DNA of 30,254 bases from CAZNDN01 sp964571815 (GTDB lineage Bacteria > Fibrobacterota > Chitinivibrionia > Chitinivibrionales > WJKA01), in contig CAZNDN010000038.1 in the NCBI GenBank assembly GCA_964571815.1, positions 1 through 30,254 of the forward strand. Direction: 5' to 3'. Both the position numbers and the translations under genes were made by a program. Below the pieces are notes generated by a model. That model was not told where the DNA came from. It worked only from the letters and a program-made list of their open reading frames with translations, and ran no database searches. This document shows, piece after piece, positions 1 to 6,891 of this stretch (within the stretch, counting starts at the first letter, position 1; each line of letters starts with the position of its first letter).

Positions 1-473
1 CGCTCCAGGGCTATCTTGACGGGGCCCGAAATTGCCCACGGGCCTTCTTCGTTGATCTTGGCTACACCGGGATGTTCCTTGTCGTCCGTGCGGTACACGC
101 TCAGGGCTTCCTTCTCAAGATCGCGTTTGAACTTGCCCGACACTTCGATCATACCGACCACCGTCCCATCATCTTTCTTCAATCCGATTCTGTCGCCTTC
201 CTTCACCTCGCCGTAGGTTGACTCGTCCACCGGGAGCACGATCGGGACCGCGAACAGGGCTCCGTCGGAAAGACGCATGCTCTCAAGAATTCCCTCGTAA
301 TCTTCCCGGGAGACGAACCCCTTGAGCGGACTGAATCCGCCGATTCCTATCATCAACGCATCGAACACGAGCCGTTCGCTCAGCTTCAGCATGCGTGCAC
401 CGTCAGTTATTTTGTCAAGCTCGGCCCCGTCGATATATCGCTCGACAAGCGTCCCTCCGTGTGGATCCACCAT
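1..473 (-). CDS. sat: Sulfate adenylyltransferase (ATP sulfurylase), N-terminal part, cut by window edge
   Basis: ATP sulfurylase makes adenosine 5'-phosphosulfate from ATP and sulfate in the cytoplasm. Only the first 157 codons lie here and the gene runs off the left edge. The translation opens MVDPHGGTLVERYI, the usual start of the family (PHGG), followed by GGFSPLKGFVSREDY, a proline-rich stretch AVPIVLPVDE and YRTDDKEHPGVAKI, which match the N-terminal PUA-like domain; the catalytic domain lies outside the window. The ATG at 473 is preceded by AGGAAAGGGG (481-490) at 7 nt spacing. It lies downstream of the MarR-type regulator in the same direction, possibly cotranscribed. Whether it serves assimilation, dissimilation or sulfation of a polysaccharide cannot be told from this fragment. 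Confidence 0.88.
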   Translation of the reverse strand, partial: MVDPHGGTLVERYIDGAELDKITDGARMLKLSERLVFDALMIGIGGFSPLKGFVSREDYEGILESMRLSDGALFAVPIVLPVDESTYGEVKEGDRIGLKKDDGTVVGMIEVSGKFKRDLEKEALSVYRTDDKEHPGVAKINEEGPWAISGPVKIALE

Positions 474-559
474 TCACGTGCCCCTTTCCTGAAAAGGTAG
501 GTCATAGAGTACGGACGTACCTTCCCCCCGTCGGCGGTACCGGTGCATTTTGTCCACAC
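407..559 (-). CDS. Possible 50-codon small protein overlapping the sat start
   Basis: A short frame starts at GTG 559 and stops at TAA 407. Its support is an AGGAGG Shine-Dalgarno (564-569) 4 nt before the GTG, stronger than that of most genes here, and a position just after the regulator gene. The product would be basic and aromatic, with YLFRKGAREWWIH in the middle. The last 22 codons overlap sat in another frame, so part of the composition may be a shadow of sat. I recognise no family. Alternatively the AGGAGG serves an in-frame leader starting at ATG 548 whose TGA directly abuts the sat ATG. Function unknown. Confidence 0.27.
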   Translation of the reverse strand: MWTKCTGTADGGKVRPYSMTYLFRKGAREWWIHTEGRLSSDISTGPSLTK

Positions 560-598
560 CAGTCCTCCTCAAGAAGAAACGTCCCTGATTATCGGTCT

Positions 599-937
599 TC
601 AGGAAGCCCCGTGATTGCCCTCGTCGGACAACGCCCCGACTTCCTGCTTCAACTCCGCAATCTCACGCCCGATCCGGTCAAACTCATGCATGCGTGCTCT
701 CAGGTATGAGCGCGTAATGCGGAGCTTCTCCTTCATACCCTTAGGCGTAAGCACATACTGCCACTTAATCCGTCCGGGATGGTTCCTGAGTCTCCGCGCC
801 CGAATCAGCCCCTGTTCCACCAGTCCGGCCAGGACATAGTTGGCTTTGCCCAGGCTCACGTTCAACGTGCCTGCCAGGCTCCGCTGCGTGTGGTTGGGGT
901 TTTTTTCCAATTCGCGAATGAGCTTGTATTCAATCAT
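599..937 (-). CDS. MarR-family EPS-associated transcriptional regulator
   Basis: A 112-residue winged-helix DNA-binding protein. Residues 5-60 carry the helix-turn-helix (RSLAGTLNVSLGKANYVLAGLVEQGLIRA), then LTPKGMKEKLRITRSYLRARM and a C-terminal helix rich in Glu and Lys that may form a coiled coil. The length and the SLGKANY...LTPKG pattern match the EPS-associated MarR subfamily, known from exopolysaccharide loci. The neighbouring upstream gene is a membrane glycosyltransferase, which fits that role. The ATG at 937 has no strong Shine-Dalgarno but sits just downstream of a good promoter and a perfect inverted repeat (946-966), suggesting autoregulation. Effector and targets are unknown. 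Confidence 0.8.
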   Translation of the reverse strand: MIEYKLIRELEKNPNHTQRSLAGTLNVSLGKANYVLAGLVEQGLIRARRLRNHPGRIKWQYVLTPKGMKEKLRITRSYLRARMHEFDRIGREIAELKQEVGALSDEGNHGAS

Positions 938-945
938 GTCGCCGT

Positions 946-966
946 TCTGTTCAAGGGTTGAACAGA
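946..966. promoter_or_regulatory. Operator-like perfect dyad before the MarR-type gene
   Basis: Two 9-bp arms, TCTGTTCAA and TTGAACAGA, surround GGG. The dyad lies immediately downstream of the -10 element at 969-974 and ends 8 nt before the ATG, so it would cover the transcription start. This is the classic place for an autorepressor site. Which protein binds it is inference. Confidence 0.55.
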
Positions 967-968
967 TA

Positions 969-997
969 AGTATACAATCGGCGCATCACCGGCGCAA
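969..997 (-). promoter_or_regulatory. Sigma-70-type promoter of the MarR-type gene
   Basis: On the minus strand: -35 TTGCGC (992-997), 17-bp spacer, -10 TATACT (969-974). The start codon is about 31 nt downstream of the -10. The spacing is ideal and the -10 differs from consensus at one base. Confidence 0.6.
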
Positions 998-1078
998 GTC
1001 CTTCGGGCGGATAAAGTTGACCCCCTGTCCTTCGGACAGTACTTCAACGGCGCGTCATTCTCTGCGCCGGCCACTGCC

Positions 1079-2599
1079 TCAGGTGGCCTTTCCACCGCGC
1101 AGGAAGTGGTGAAGTCTCAAGTCGACAAACGACGGGCGATGAAAGTGCACCAATGAAAGCACGCCAACGAAAATGAACCCGGATGCATAAAGCATAAGAA
1201 ACGGGCTCACGACGAAATTGGTGTAGCCGAAGAACAGGTAGAAGCTGGCGAGGCAATAGAGGCCGAAAAACAGCTCCGCCATGCAGGTAATATCTTTCAA
1301 GGGACGGTATGCGGCCTTGCGCTGCTCCCCTTTCTTCGGGGTCCGGTGGAACGGAGACTTCATCCGCAATACCGCTTCCAACACCGCCTTGCCGTTGTTG
1401 ACCGCCAGCCCGGTACCGATCAGCATCATGACCGGGACCAGCAGGAATTTTTTCAGCCCCCGGTTTCCAAGGCAGTGTTGCGACACCATGTACATCGTCG
1501 ACGGTCCGCTGGTGGCAAGCACCATCGCGAACACGATCATCGCAAACAGAATCGGCGCCGGGGAGATTTTGACAAAGAAAAGCACCGGCATAGACAGCAG
1601 CGCCATCATGAGCATCAAGGGGTGGACCACGTAATGCGTGAGGTGGAGCATGGCCTGGATGAATTTGAACACCGGTACCTTTTTCTTCCAGAGCAGCGGA
1701 ACGATCTTGATCGCCGTCTGGATCGAACCCTTGGCCCACCGGAATTGCTGATTCTTGAATGCATTGATGTCTTCGGGGATTTCGGCGGGCACCTCTATTT
1801 CGGGCACGTATTCGGTTTCCCAATCCTTCAACTGCATGCGATACGAGAGGTCCATGTCTTCGGTGAGCGTGTCGTGCTGCCATCCTCCCGCCGATTCAAT
1901 GGCAGATCGTCGAAACATCCCCGCGGTGCCGTTGAAATTCATAAAAAGCCCGTTCCAGCTCCGGGCCGCCTGTTCCACCATAAAATGGCCGTCAATCCCC
2001 ATTGCCTGCCCCCGGGTGATCAGGGAAGCGCTCCGGTTCAAATGTGTCCACCGCCCCTGCACCAGTCCCAGCTTCGGCCTGTCCCGAAAGAAACACACGG
2101 CCCGTTTCAGGAAATCGGGGTGGGGGACGAAATCGGCGTCAAATATCGCCACCAGCTCCGCTTTCGTGTGCTGGAGCCCGTTCTGAAGCGCCCCCGCCTT
2201 GAAACCCGTGCGATCGGACCGCCTGACAACCGAGATATTCACTCCTTCATCCTGCAGCCCTTTCACCGTCGCATCAACCAGTTCGCGGGTGTCGTCGGTG
2301 CTGTCGTCAAGCACCTGAATCTCGTGGCGCGATCGGGGATATTCCATGCATGCCACCGCCTTGATGGCCCGTACGGCGACACTTTTCTCGTTGTACATGG
2401 GAAGCTGCGTGACCACAAGCGGACAATCCGCCTCTTCCAACGTCTCTCGACCGTTGTCCATGGTGCGCCGATGCCGGCGGGTGCGGTCCTTGCGGGCGCG
2501 CAGGAAAAGGAAGGTCAGCAGGTAGCACTGGATACCGTAGGCAAGGAGAGTGACCGAGCATACGACATAGAGAACGATCAAAAAGATAATCACGCCCAT
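1079..2599 (-). CDS. Membrane glycosyltransferase, family GT2 (cellulose synthase/CslA-like)
   Basis: An inner-membrane processive-type glycosyltransferase that would transfer sugars from nucleotide-sugar donors on the cytosolic face. It has one N-terminal membrane segment (about 2-30), a GT-A domain with DD (98-99), FDADF (D154, D156), TED (246-248) and QQFRW (Q284, R287, W288), then about five hydrophobic segments between 320 and 485. This D, DxD, TED, QxxRW set is that of the cellulose synthase superfamily; the short single-domain form without a PilZ domain resembles CslA-like mannan or glucan synthases. The ATG at 2599 is preferred because GGAAGGGG lies directly upstream; an in-frame TTG at 2617 is an alternative. 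A 13-bp palindrome (2619-2631) lies just before the start. Likely part of an exopolysaccharide function with the MarR-type gene. Sugar specificity cannot be assigned. Confidence 0.87.
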   Translation of the reverse strand: MGVIIFLIVLYVVCSVTLLAYGIQCYLLTFLFLRARKDRTRRHRRTMDNGRETLEEADCPLVVTQLPMYNEKSVAVRAIKAVACMEYPRSRHEIQVLDDSTDDTRELVDATVKGLQDEGVNISVVRRSDRTGFKAGALQNGLQHTKAELVAIFDADFVPHPDFLKRAVCFFRDRPKLGLVQGRWTHLNRSASLITRGQAMGIDGHFMVEQAARSWNGLFMNFNGTAGMFRRSAIESAGGWQHDTLTEDMDLSYRMQLKDWETEYVPEIEVPAEIPEDINAFKNQQFRWAKGSIQTAIKIVPLLWKKKVPVFKFIQAMLHLTHYVVHPLMLMMALLSMPVLFFVKISPAPILFAMIVFAMVLATSGPSTMYMVSQHCLGNRGLKKFLLVPVMMLIGTGLAVNNGKAVLEAVLRMKSPFHRTPKKGEQRKAAYRPLKDITCMAELFFGLYCLASFYLFFGYTNFVVSPFLMLYASGFIFVGVLSLVHFHRPSFVDLRLHHFLRGGKAT

Positions 2600-2618
2600 A
2601 GACCCCTTCCATCGCAAG

Positions 2619-2631
2619 GGACAAGTTGTCC
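2619..2631. promoter_or_regulatory. Palindrome upstream of the glycosyltransferase
   Basis: GGACAA-G-TTGTCC is a perfect 6-bp dyad ending 19 nt before the chosen start. It could be an operator or a small hairpin in the leader. It does not match the dyad at 946-966, so the same regulator is not implied. An A/T-rich GATAAT at about 2690 on the minus strand could be a -10 but lacks a convincing -35. Confidence 0.25.
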
Positions 2632-2717
2632 GGGCGGGGGTTGGTCACCTGTTTGCTTCCCCCGCATCGGCCCGGGTTCAAAAAATAATTATCGAGAGTA
2701 GCATGAGGGGAAAAAAA

Positions 2718-4772
2718 CTACCAGTGATGTAACTTCGCCGGAGAATCGGCCGCGAGAGCTTCGATGGTTTGTCGTATTTCCCGAAAGAGCGAGGCATCAC
2801 GAACCATGTCGGCAAGCTTCAAATCATCCCAGCCGGTTTGTTTGACTCCGAGCACTTCGCCGGGCCCCCGGAGCTGAAGATCGGCCTCGGCCACGGCGAA
2901 CCCGTCGTGCTCTCCACGGAAGAACCGGAGCCGTTTTTGTGCTTCGGACTCAGGGGCCGAGTTCGTCAGGAGAAAGCAGTACCCGCGCCTCCCGTCCCTG
3001 CCGATTCGGCCCCGCAACTGGTGAAGCTGGGAGAGGCCGAAACATTCGGCGTCTTCGACCACAAGAATCCCCGCCCCGCCGACATCGACTCCCACTTCGA
3101 CAATGGTGGTGGCCACCAGAAGGTCGATGTCACCGGAGGCGAAGCGGGCGAGTACCGATCTCTTCTCGGCGGCACCCAGTCTGCCGTGAAGCAAACCAAG
3201 GCGGACGCCGGCCGGCGCAGAGGCGCGAAGCCGATCGAATGTTCTCCGGGCCGAGGATTTGGACCAACCGTCTTCCGACTCCTCCGCGTCCACCCGCGGG
3301 GTCACATAAAAGATCTGCCTGCGGTGATTGCGTGCCTGGTCCATAAGGAAGTCCTGCATGTCGTCCCGCTTTGTCTCCGGGACAAGGTGGGTGGAGACCG
3401 CCGGGTTCCCTGAGGGGCGCGAGCGAAGCGTGACCACGTCGAGGTCGCCGTAGAGGGAGCCGGCCAGCGTATGAGGAATCGGCGTGGCGGACATGAGAAG
3501 GAAATCGGAGGTTGGTTCCTTCTCCTGCAAAAGGAGACGCTGTCGAATACCGAACTTGTGCTGTTCGTCGATGACGATCATGGAAAGAGCGGCACACCGG
3601 ACCGACTGGGCCAGAAGTGCGTGCGTGCCGACCACACAACGGGTTGTTCCCCGCGCAAGGCCGGTGAGTGTCTTTTGCCGATCCACCGCTGCCATGCCGC
3701 CTGTCAGTGTTCCCCACGAAAGTCCCAGGCGATCGAGCCATTGTCCGACTACCCGGGCCGTCTGATCGGCAAGCACCTCCGTGGGCGTCATCCACACGAC
3801 CTGCCGCCCCTCGTTGAGCGCCGGGAGGCACGCACAGAACGCAACCAGGGTCTTGCCCGAACCGACGTCTCCCTGCAGGAGACGGTGCATTCGCCGATCG
3901 CTCGCGGAATCTTCATGCAGTCGATCAATCGCTTCACGCTGGTCGTTGGTGAGAGCGAACGGAAGTCCCTCACGGAAGCGCTCGTAAAGCTCACCCGGTT
4001 TCATCGATCTCCCCGGCAGTGCGAATTTACGCCGGCTCCACTGAAGCTGAATTGCCAGGTGATACAGTTCTTCGTAGCGAATGCGACGTCGGTACCGTTC
4101 GAGTTGCGAAAGGTCCGAAGGGAGGTGCAGCTCCCGGTAGCACTGGGAAAGTGGGGGGAACCCTTTCTCTTTTTCCACCGCACCCGGTATAGTGCGCGGG
4201 TAGTTCCTCAGATGATCCAGGACCCACCGCACCCCTTTCAGCAGAACATTCTGCGTAATGCCCGCTTCACGCATGGCATTGGTGAGGCTGTAGCGCGGCA
4301 TGAACGGAACGTCGGGTGCGTCCCTGTCCTTAGGCAGCGTCTCGCTGATCGGATGTATCATTTGTGGGCCACGGTAGTACCCGACAGTGCCGGTGAGGAC
4401 AAGCCTCATCCCGGTCCGCATTGACTTGCGCATATAGGGTACGCCGTGAAACCACACCGCATCCATGGTTCCCGTTGCGTCCTTCACTTGAATGCGGAGG
4501 CGTGGCCTTCGTCCTCGCTCGACGCGGGTGGTGCTGATCTCGCCGGCTATCGTGGCTTGATTCCCTTGATGCGACGGTAGATCGCCGATCGAGACCACGC
4601 GGGAGCGATCCACGTATCGCAGGGGAAAATTGGCGAGAAGGTCGCCCAGGGTGAAATACCCCCCGGCTTTCATTGCTTCAACGCGTCGTGGGCCGAAACC
4701 GGGGATGACCGACAGTGGAGAGAGAAAGTCGATCCTGCTTTCGGGACGCCGTGTAACAACCCGGGTTGTCAT
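2718..4772 (-). CDS. recG: ATP-dependent DNA helicase RecG
   Basis: RecG remodels stalled replication forks and branch-migrates Holliday junctions. With the ATG at 4772 the protein is 684 residues, near the family norm. Domains in order: helix-hairpin region (about 20-45), OB-fold wedge (about 70-140, with VKDATGTMDAVWFHG), helicase domain 1 with Walker A GDVGSGKT (301-308), TPTEVLA (329-335), DEQHKFG (402-408) and MSATPIPHTL (427-436), helicase domain 2 with LHGRL, TTIVEVGVDV and HQLRGRIGRDGR, and the C-terminal RecG element DLQLRGPGEVLGVKQ. The frame is open upstream to 4907, but that would overlap the preceding gene and add 45 unconserved residues, so I rejected it; the Shine-Dalgarno for the ATG is weak. 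It follows the lipoprotein gene by 106 nt. Confidence 0.95.
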   Translation of the reverse strand: MTTRVVTRRPESRIDFLSPLSVIPGFGPRRVEAMKAGGYFTLGDLLANFPLRYVDRSRVVSIGDLPSHQGNQATIAGEISTTRVERGRRPRLRIQVKDATGTMDAVWFHGVPYMRKSMRTGMRLVLTGTVGYYRGPQMIHPISETLPKDRDAPDVPFMPRYSLTNAMREAGITQNVLLKGVRWVLDHLRNYPRTIPGAVEKEKGFPPLSQCYRELHLPSDLSQLERYRRRIRYEELYHLAIQLQWSRRKFALPGRSMKPGELYERFREGLPFALTNDQREAIDRLHEDSASDRRMHRLLQGDVGSGKTLVAFCACLPALNEGRQVVWMTPTEVLADQTARVVGQWLDRLGLSWGTLTGGMAAVDRQKTLTGLARGTTRCVVGTHALLAQSVRCAALSMIVIDEQHKFGIRQRLLLQEKEPTSDFLLMSATPIPHTLAGSLYGDLDVVTLRSRPSGNPAVSTHLVPETKRDDMQDFLMDQARNHRRQIFYVTPRVDAEESEDGWSKSSARRTFDRLRASAPAGVRLGLLHGRLGAAEKRSVLARFASGDIDLLVATTIVEVGVDVGGAGILVVEDAECFGLSQLHQLRGRIGRDGRRGYCFLLTNSAPESEAQKRLRFFRGEHDGFAVAEADLQLRGPGEVLGVKQTGWDDLKLADMVRDASLFREIRQTIEALAADSPAKLHHW

Positions 4773-4878
4773 CGATGCCTGCCGCCGATGCCGTGGATGT
4801 GCTCGAAGGCCCGTCCGGGTCGGGGGGACAGGCCGTAGAGAAAATAGAAGCTGAGGTGGTGGCCCTACAACAAAGAGT

Positions 4879-6153
4879 TCATGCGCCGGGCTCGCCGGGG
4901 GTTCCACGCTGGTCGGTTACCGACTGCTCGATCGTGGTTTCCGCGCCGATCCAGTGGCGGCCGAAATTGTTGTAGCGGGGGTCTGCGCACAATGAATCCA
5001 GGACGACCGATCGGTCGGGACCGGAAAGCGACGGCCACTCCACGTCGTCATCGCCGGGTGCAATCACCACGCGGTCCAGTACCGTGCTGTCGGCCGTGCG
5101 CAGGGTCAGCCAGTTCCCCGTGGTTGTGGAGAAGTTCAACGCGCCCTGCGTGGTATGCCAGGTATCGGCCCAGGTCAGCGGGCCGCGGCCGACCACAAAA
5201 AAGCCTCCCGCCGAAACGCTGATGTCCGCAAAATAGCGATATGTCCCGTCAATCTCCAGAATAAGCGTGTCATACGAGACCTCAACCGTCGAAGGATTGT
5301 AGAGTTCCACATATTCCGAATCGTCGGCGGCATACATGATCTCGGTGATAATCAACTCGCCCAGTTCCTGAGTATCGACCGGAGGTTGATCGAAACCGCC
5401 CAGGGCGACGGTTACGCCGGGCTCCACGATGTCGGCCACCAGAATCAGCTCGCCGGGAGTTTGGTTGAAATCAATGGGTACCGTAAGCATCTTTCCCACT
5501 TCATAGGTCATCTCCAAACTCGCCCGGTAGAGCGTATCGCCCGTGGTGTCGACCGCCGCGACGGTCAAGACTCCCGCGGTGTTGTCCGGAATACGGTCGA
5601 TACTCAACGAGATCTTGGGGGAGCGGCGAACCCGGGCCTCCCACTTCGACCCGTCGGCATCGGAGACAAACTGTGCGAATACCGAGTCTATCGAGGTCGG
5701 AACACCGGAGAAGTGAAGGTAGAGCGAGCCGCATCCGGGCATGAGAACTACCGAAATCTCGGCCACTGCATTCGGCGCAATATCACACGTGTTCGATTCG
5801 ATTCCGTGGATCGTGTCGCCCCCCTCATCGGTCGTCCATACTTCCACCAGCCGGTCCTCGCCGGCCGGAATGTCGTCAAGCACAAGCTCAAGCATGCCGT
5901 CCGAGGCCCCGTCCCGCCCGAAGGCGAACGCACGTGAGGCCATGTCCTCGCCGCTCACGGCTACCCTGAGGCTGTCCCAACTCGTGGCTTGTGTGCGCGC
6001 TCTCTTGGCGAGTGCAGCACTTCTGATTCGGACCGCTACGGAGACCGATCCAACCCCGTCGCCGTGTTTCGTCGCATTGGGCATCGTTCCGCACGATGTC
6101 AGCACTACCGCACACAACCCCGTTACCACTCCCTTGATCCAGCATCCCATCAT
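4879..6153 (-). CDS. Lipoprotein with C-terminal lamin-tail domain
   Basis: A 424-residue exported protein. Residues 1-20 form a signal peptide ending in a lipobox (VLTSC, Cys21), so it is probably anchored to a membrane. Residues 35-250 look like several beta-sandwich repeats without a family I recognise. Residues 265-415 are a lamin-tail domain: LGELIITEIMYAADDSEYVEL, NPS, a glycine-rich strand GGFFVVGRG, NWLTLRTADS..LDRV and the closing W...RGTPGEPG. In bacteria these domains occur on cell-surface or nuclease-like proteins and probably bind ligands; no nuclease motif is seen here. The ATG at 6153 has GGGAGGAGGGTC just upstream. The upstream region is lost in the assembly gap that begins 27 nt away. 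Function unknown beyond surface localisation. Confidence 0.8.
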   Translation of the reverse strand: MMGCWIKGVVTGLCAVVLTSCGTMPNATKHGDGVGSVSVAVRIRSAALAKRARTQATSWDSLRVAVSGEDMASRAFAFGRDGASDGMLELVLDDIPAGEDRLVEVWTTDEGGDTIHGIESNTCDIAPNAVAEISVVLMPGCGSLYLHFSGVPTSIDSVFAQFVSDADGSKWEARVRRSPKISLSIDRIPDNTAGVLTVAAVDTTGDTLYRASLEMTYEVGKMLTVPIDFNQTPGELILVADIVEPGVTVALGGFDQPPVDTQELGELIITEIMYAADDSEYVELYNPSTVEVSYDTLILEIDGTYRYFADISVSAGGFFVVGRGPLTWADTWHTTQGALNFSTTTGNWLTLRTADSTVLDRVVIAPGDDDVEWPSLSGPDRSVVLDSLCADPRYNNFGRHWIGAETTIEQSVTDQRGTPGEPGA

Positions 6154-6180
6154 GACCCTCCTCCCGGTTTTGAATGTTGT

Positions 6181-6280
6181 NNNNNNNNNNNNNNNNNNNN
6201 NNNNNNNNNNNNNNNNNNNNNNNNNNNNNNNNNNNNNNNNNNNNNNNNNNNNNNNNNNNNNNNNNNNNNNNNNNNNNNNN
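6181..6280. other. Assembly gap (100 N)
   Basis: Exactly 100 consecutive N, the usual placeholder for a scaffold gap of unknown size. Genes may be missing between hcp and the lipoprotein gene, and adjacency across the gap should not be used as evidence. Confidence 0.98.
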
Positions 6281-6285
6281 GGCGG

Positions 6286-6771
6286 CTATCGCCCTTCCGC
6301 CCACGCGTCGGACGCCTGGAGGTTGCCGTCGAGGTACGTCCAGGTGATCTTCTGGTACCTCATACTGATTTCCTCAAGATGTACGTAGCGTTCCTTTGCG
6401 GGATCCTTGACGTTGTACATAAGCGGCTTGACCGAGCAGATCTTGACTCCTTCAAGTTTGTGGTTGAAGTACTCGGTCTCACTCCCCGTATCGTCGATAC
6501 GATACCATTTCAGCTCCACTTCAGTGAACGTCTGGCCCTCGCATACCGCTTTGTAGAGGTATGGAGAGGCGGCATCGTAGGCTTTCACGAGCGTGATCGC
6601 CTCATGCTTGCGGGTTCCGGTCAACCGCCCCGTATCCGGGTCGGTGGGAATCCGGACCTCATGCTTGAACTCCAGCACCTCCACACTTCCCTCTCTCCCG
6701 GCAACGTCAACCGAACCCTTCACATCGCCGCCGGTCTCATCCTTCATCCACATATAGGCGGGAATAGGCAT
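6286..6771 (-). CDS. hcp: Type VI secretion tube protein Hcp
   Basis: Hcp forms hexameric rings that stack into the inner tube of the type VI secretion apparatus and can carry effectors. The 161-residue product has the typical opening MPIPAYMWMKD followed by GDVKGSVDV, EVLEFKHEV, the loop RLTGTRKHEAITLVKAYDAASPYLYKA, and the end YVHLEEISMRYQKITWTY, all family traits. The length is normal. The ATG has AAGGGG 6 nt upstream. It stops at TAG 6288-6286, only 5 nt before the assembly gap. It follows tssC by 120 nt; this spacer holds a 13-codon frame (6775-6816) with its own GA-rich ribosome-binding sequence, whose stop is 3 nt before hcp. Confidence 0.93.
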   Translation of the reverse strand: MPIPAYMWMKDETGGDVKGSVDVAGREGSVEVLEFKHEVRIPTDPDTGRLTGTRKHEAITLVKAYDAASPYLYKAVCEGQTFTEVELKWYRIDDTGSETEYFNHKLEGVKICSVKPLMYNVKDPAKERYVHLEEISMRYQKITWTYLDGNLQASDAWAEGR

Positions 6772-6891
6772 GCGTCACCCCTTTCTTGAAAAAATGATGA
6801 TTGGTTTGAGATTCATGTCCCCCTTCTCAGCCTCCGACGGCAATCCTGTTGCGCGACGGGCCTTCCTGGACCTCGCCGCACGGACAGCGCT

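Noticed and set aside
1026..1040. Hairpin CTGTCC-TTC-GGACAG after the glycosyltransferase as a terminator
   Set aside because: Short stem and no T-run on the minus strand.
1346..2701. A 451-codon plus-strand frame opposite the glycosyltransferase
   Set aside because: Low-complexity His/Arg/Asp-rich translation typical of an antisense shadow; the minus strand carries a complete GT2 motif set.
4773..4907. N-terminal extension of RecG to 4907
   Set aside because: It overlaps the lipoprotein gene and adds Pro/Arg-rich residues without similarity to RecG.
5888..6789. Frames running through the N-run
   Set aside because: They contain only undefined residues there and cross a gap of unknown length.
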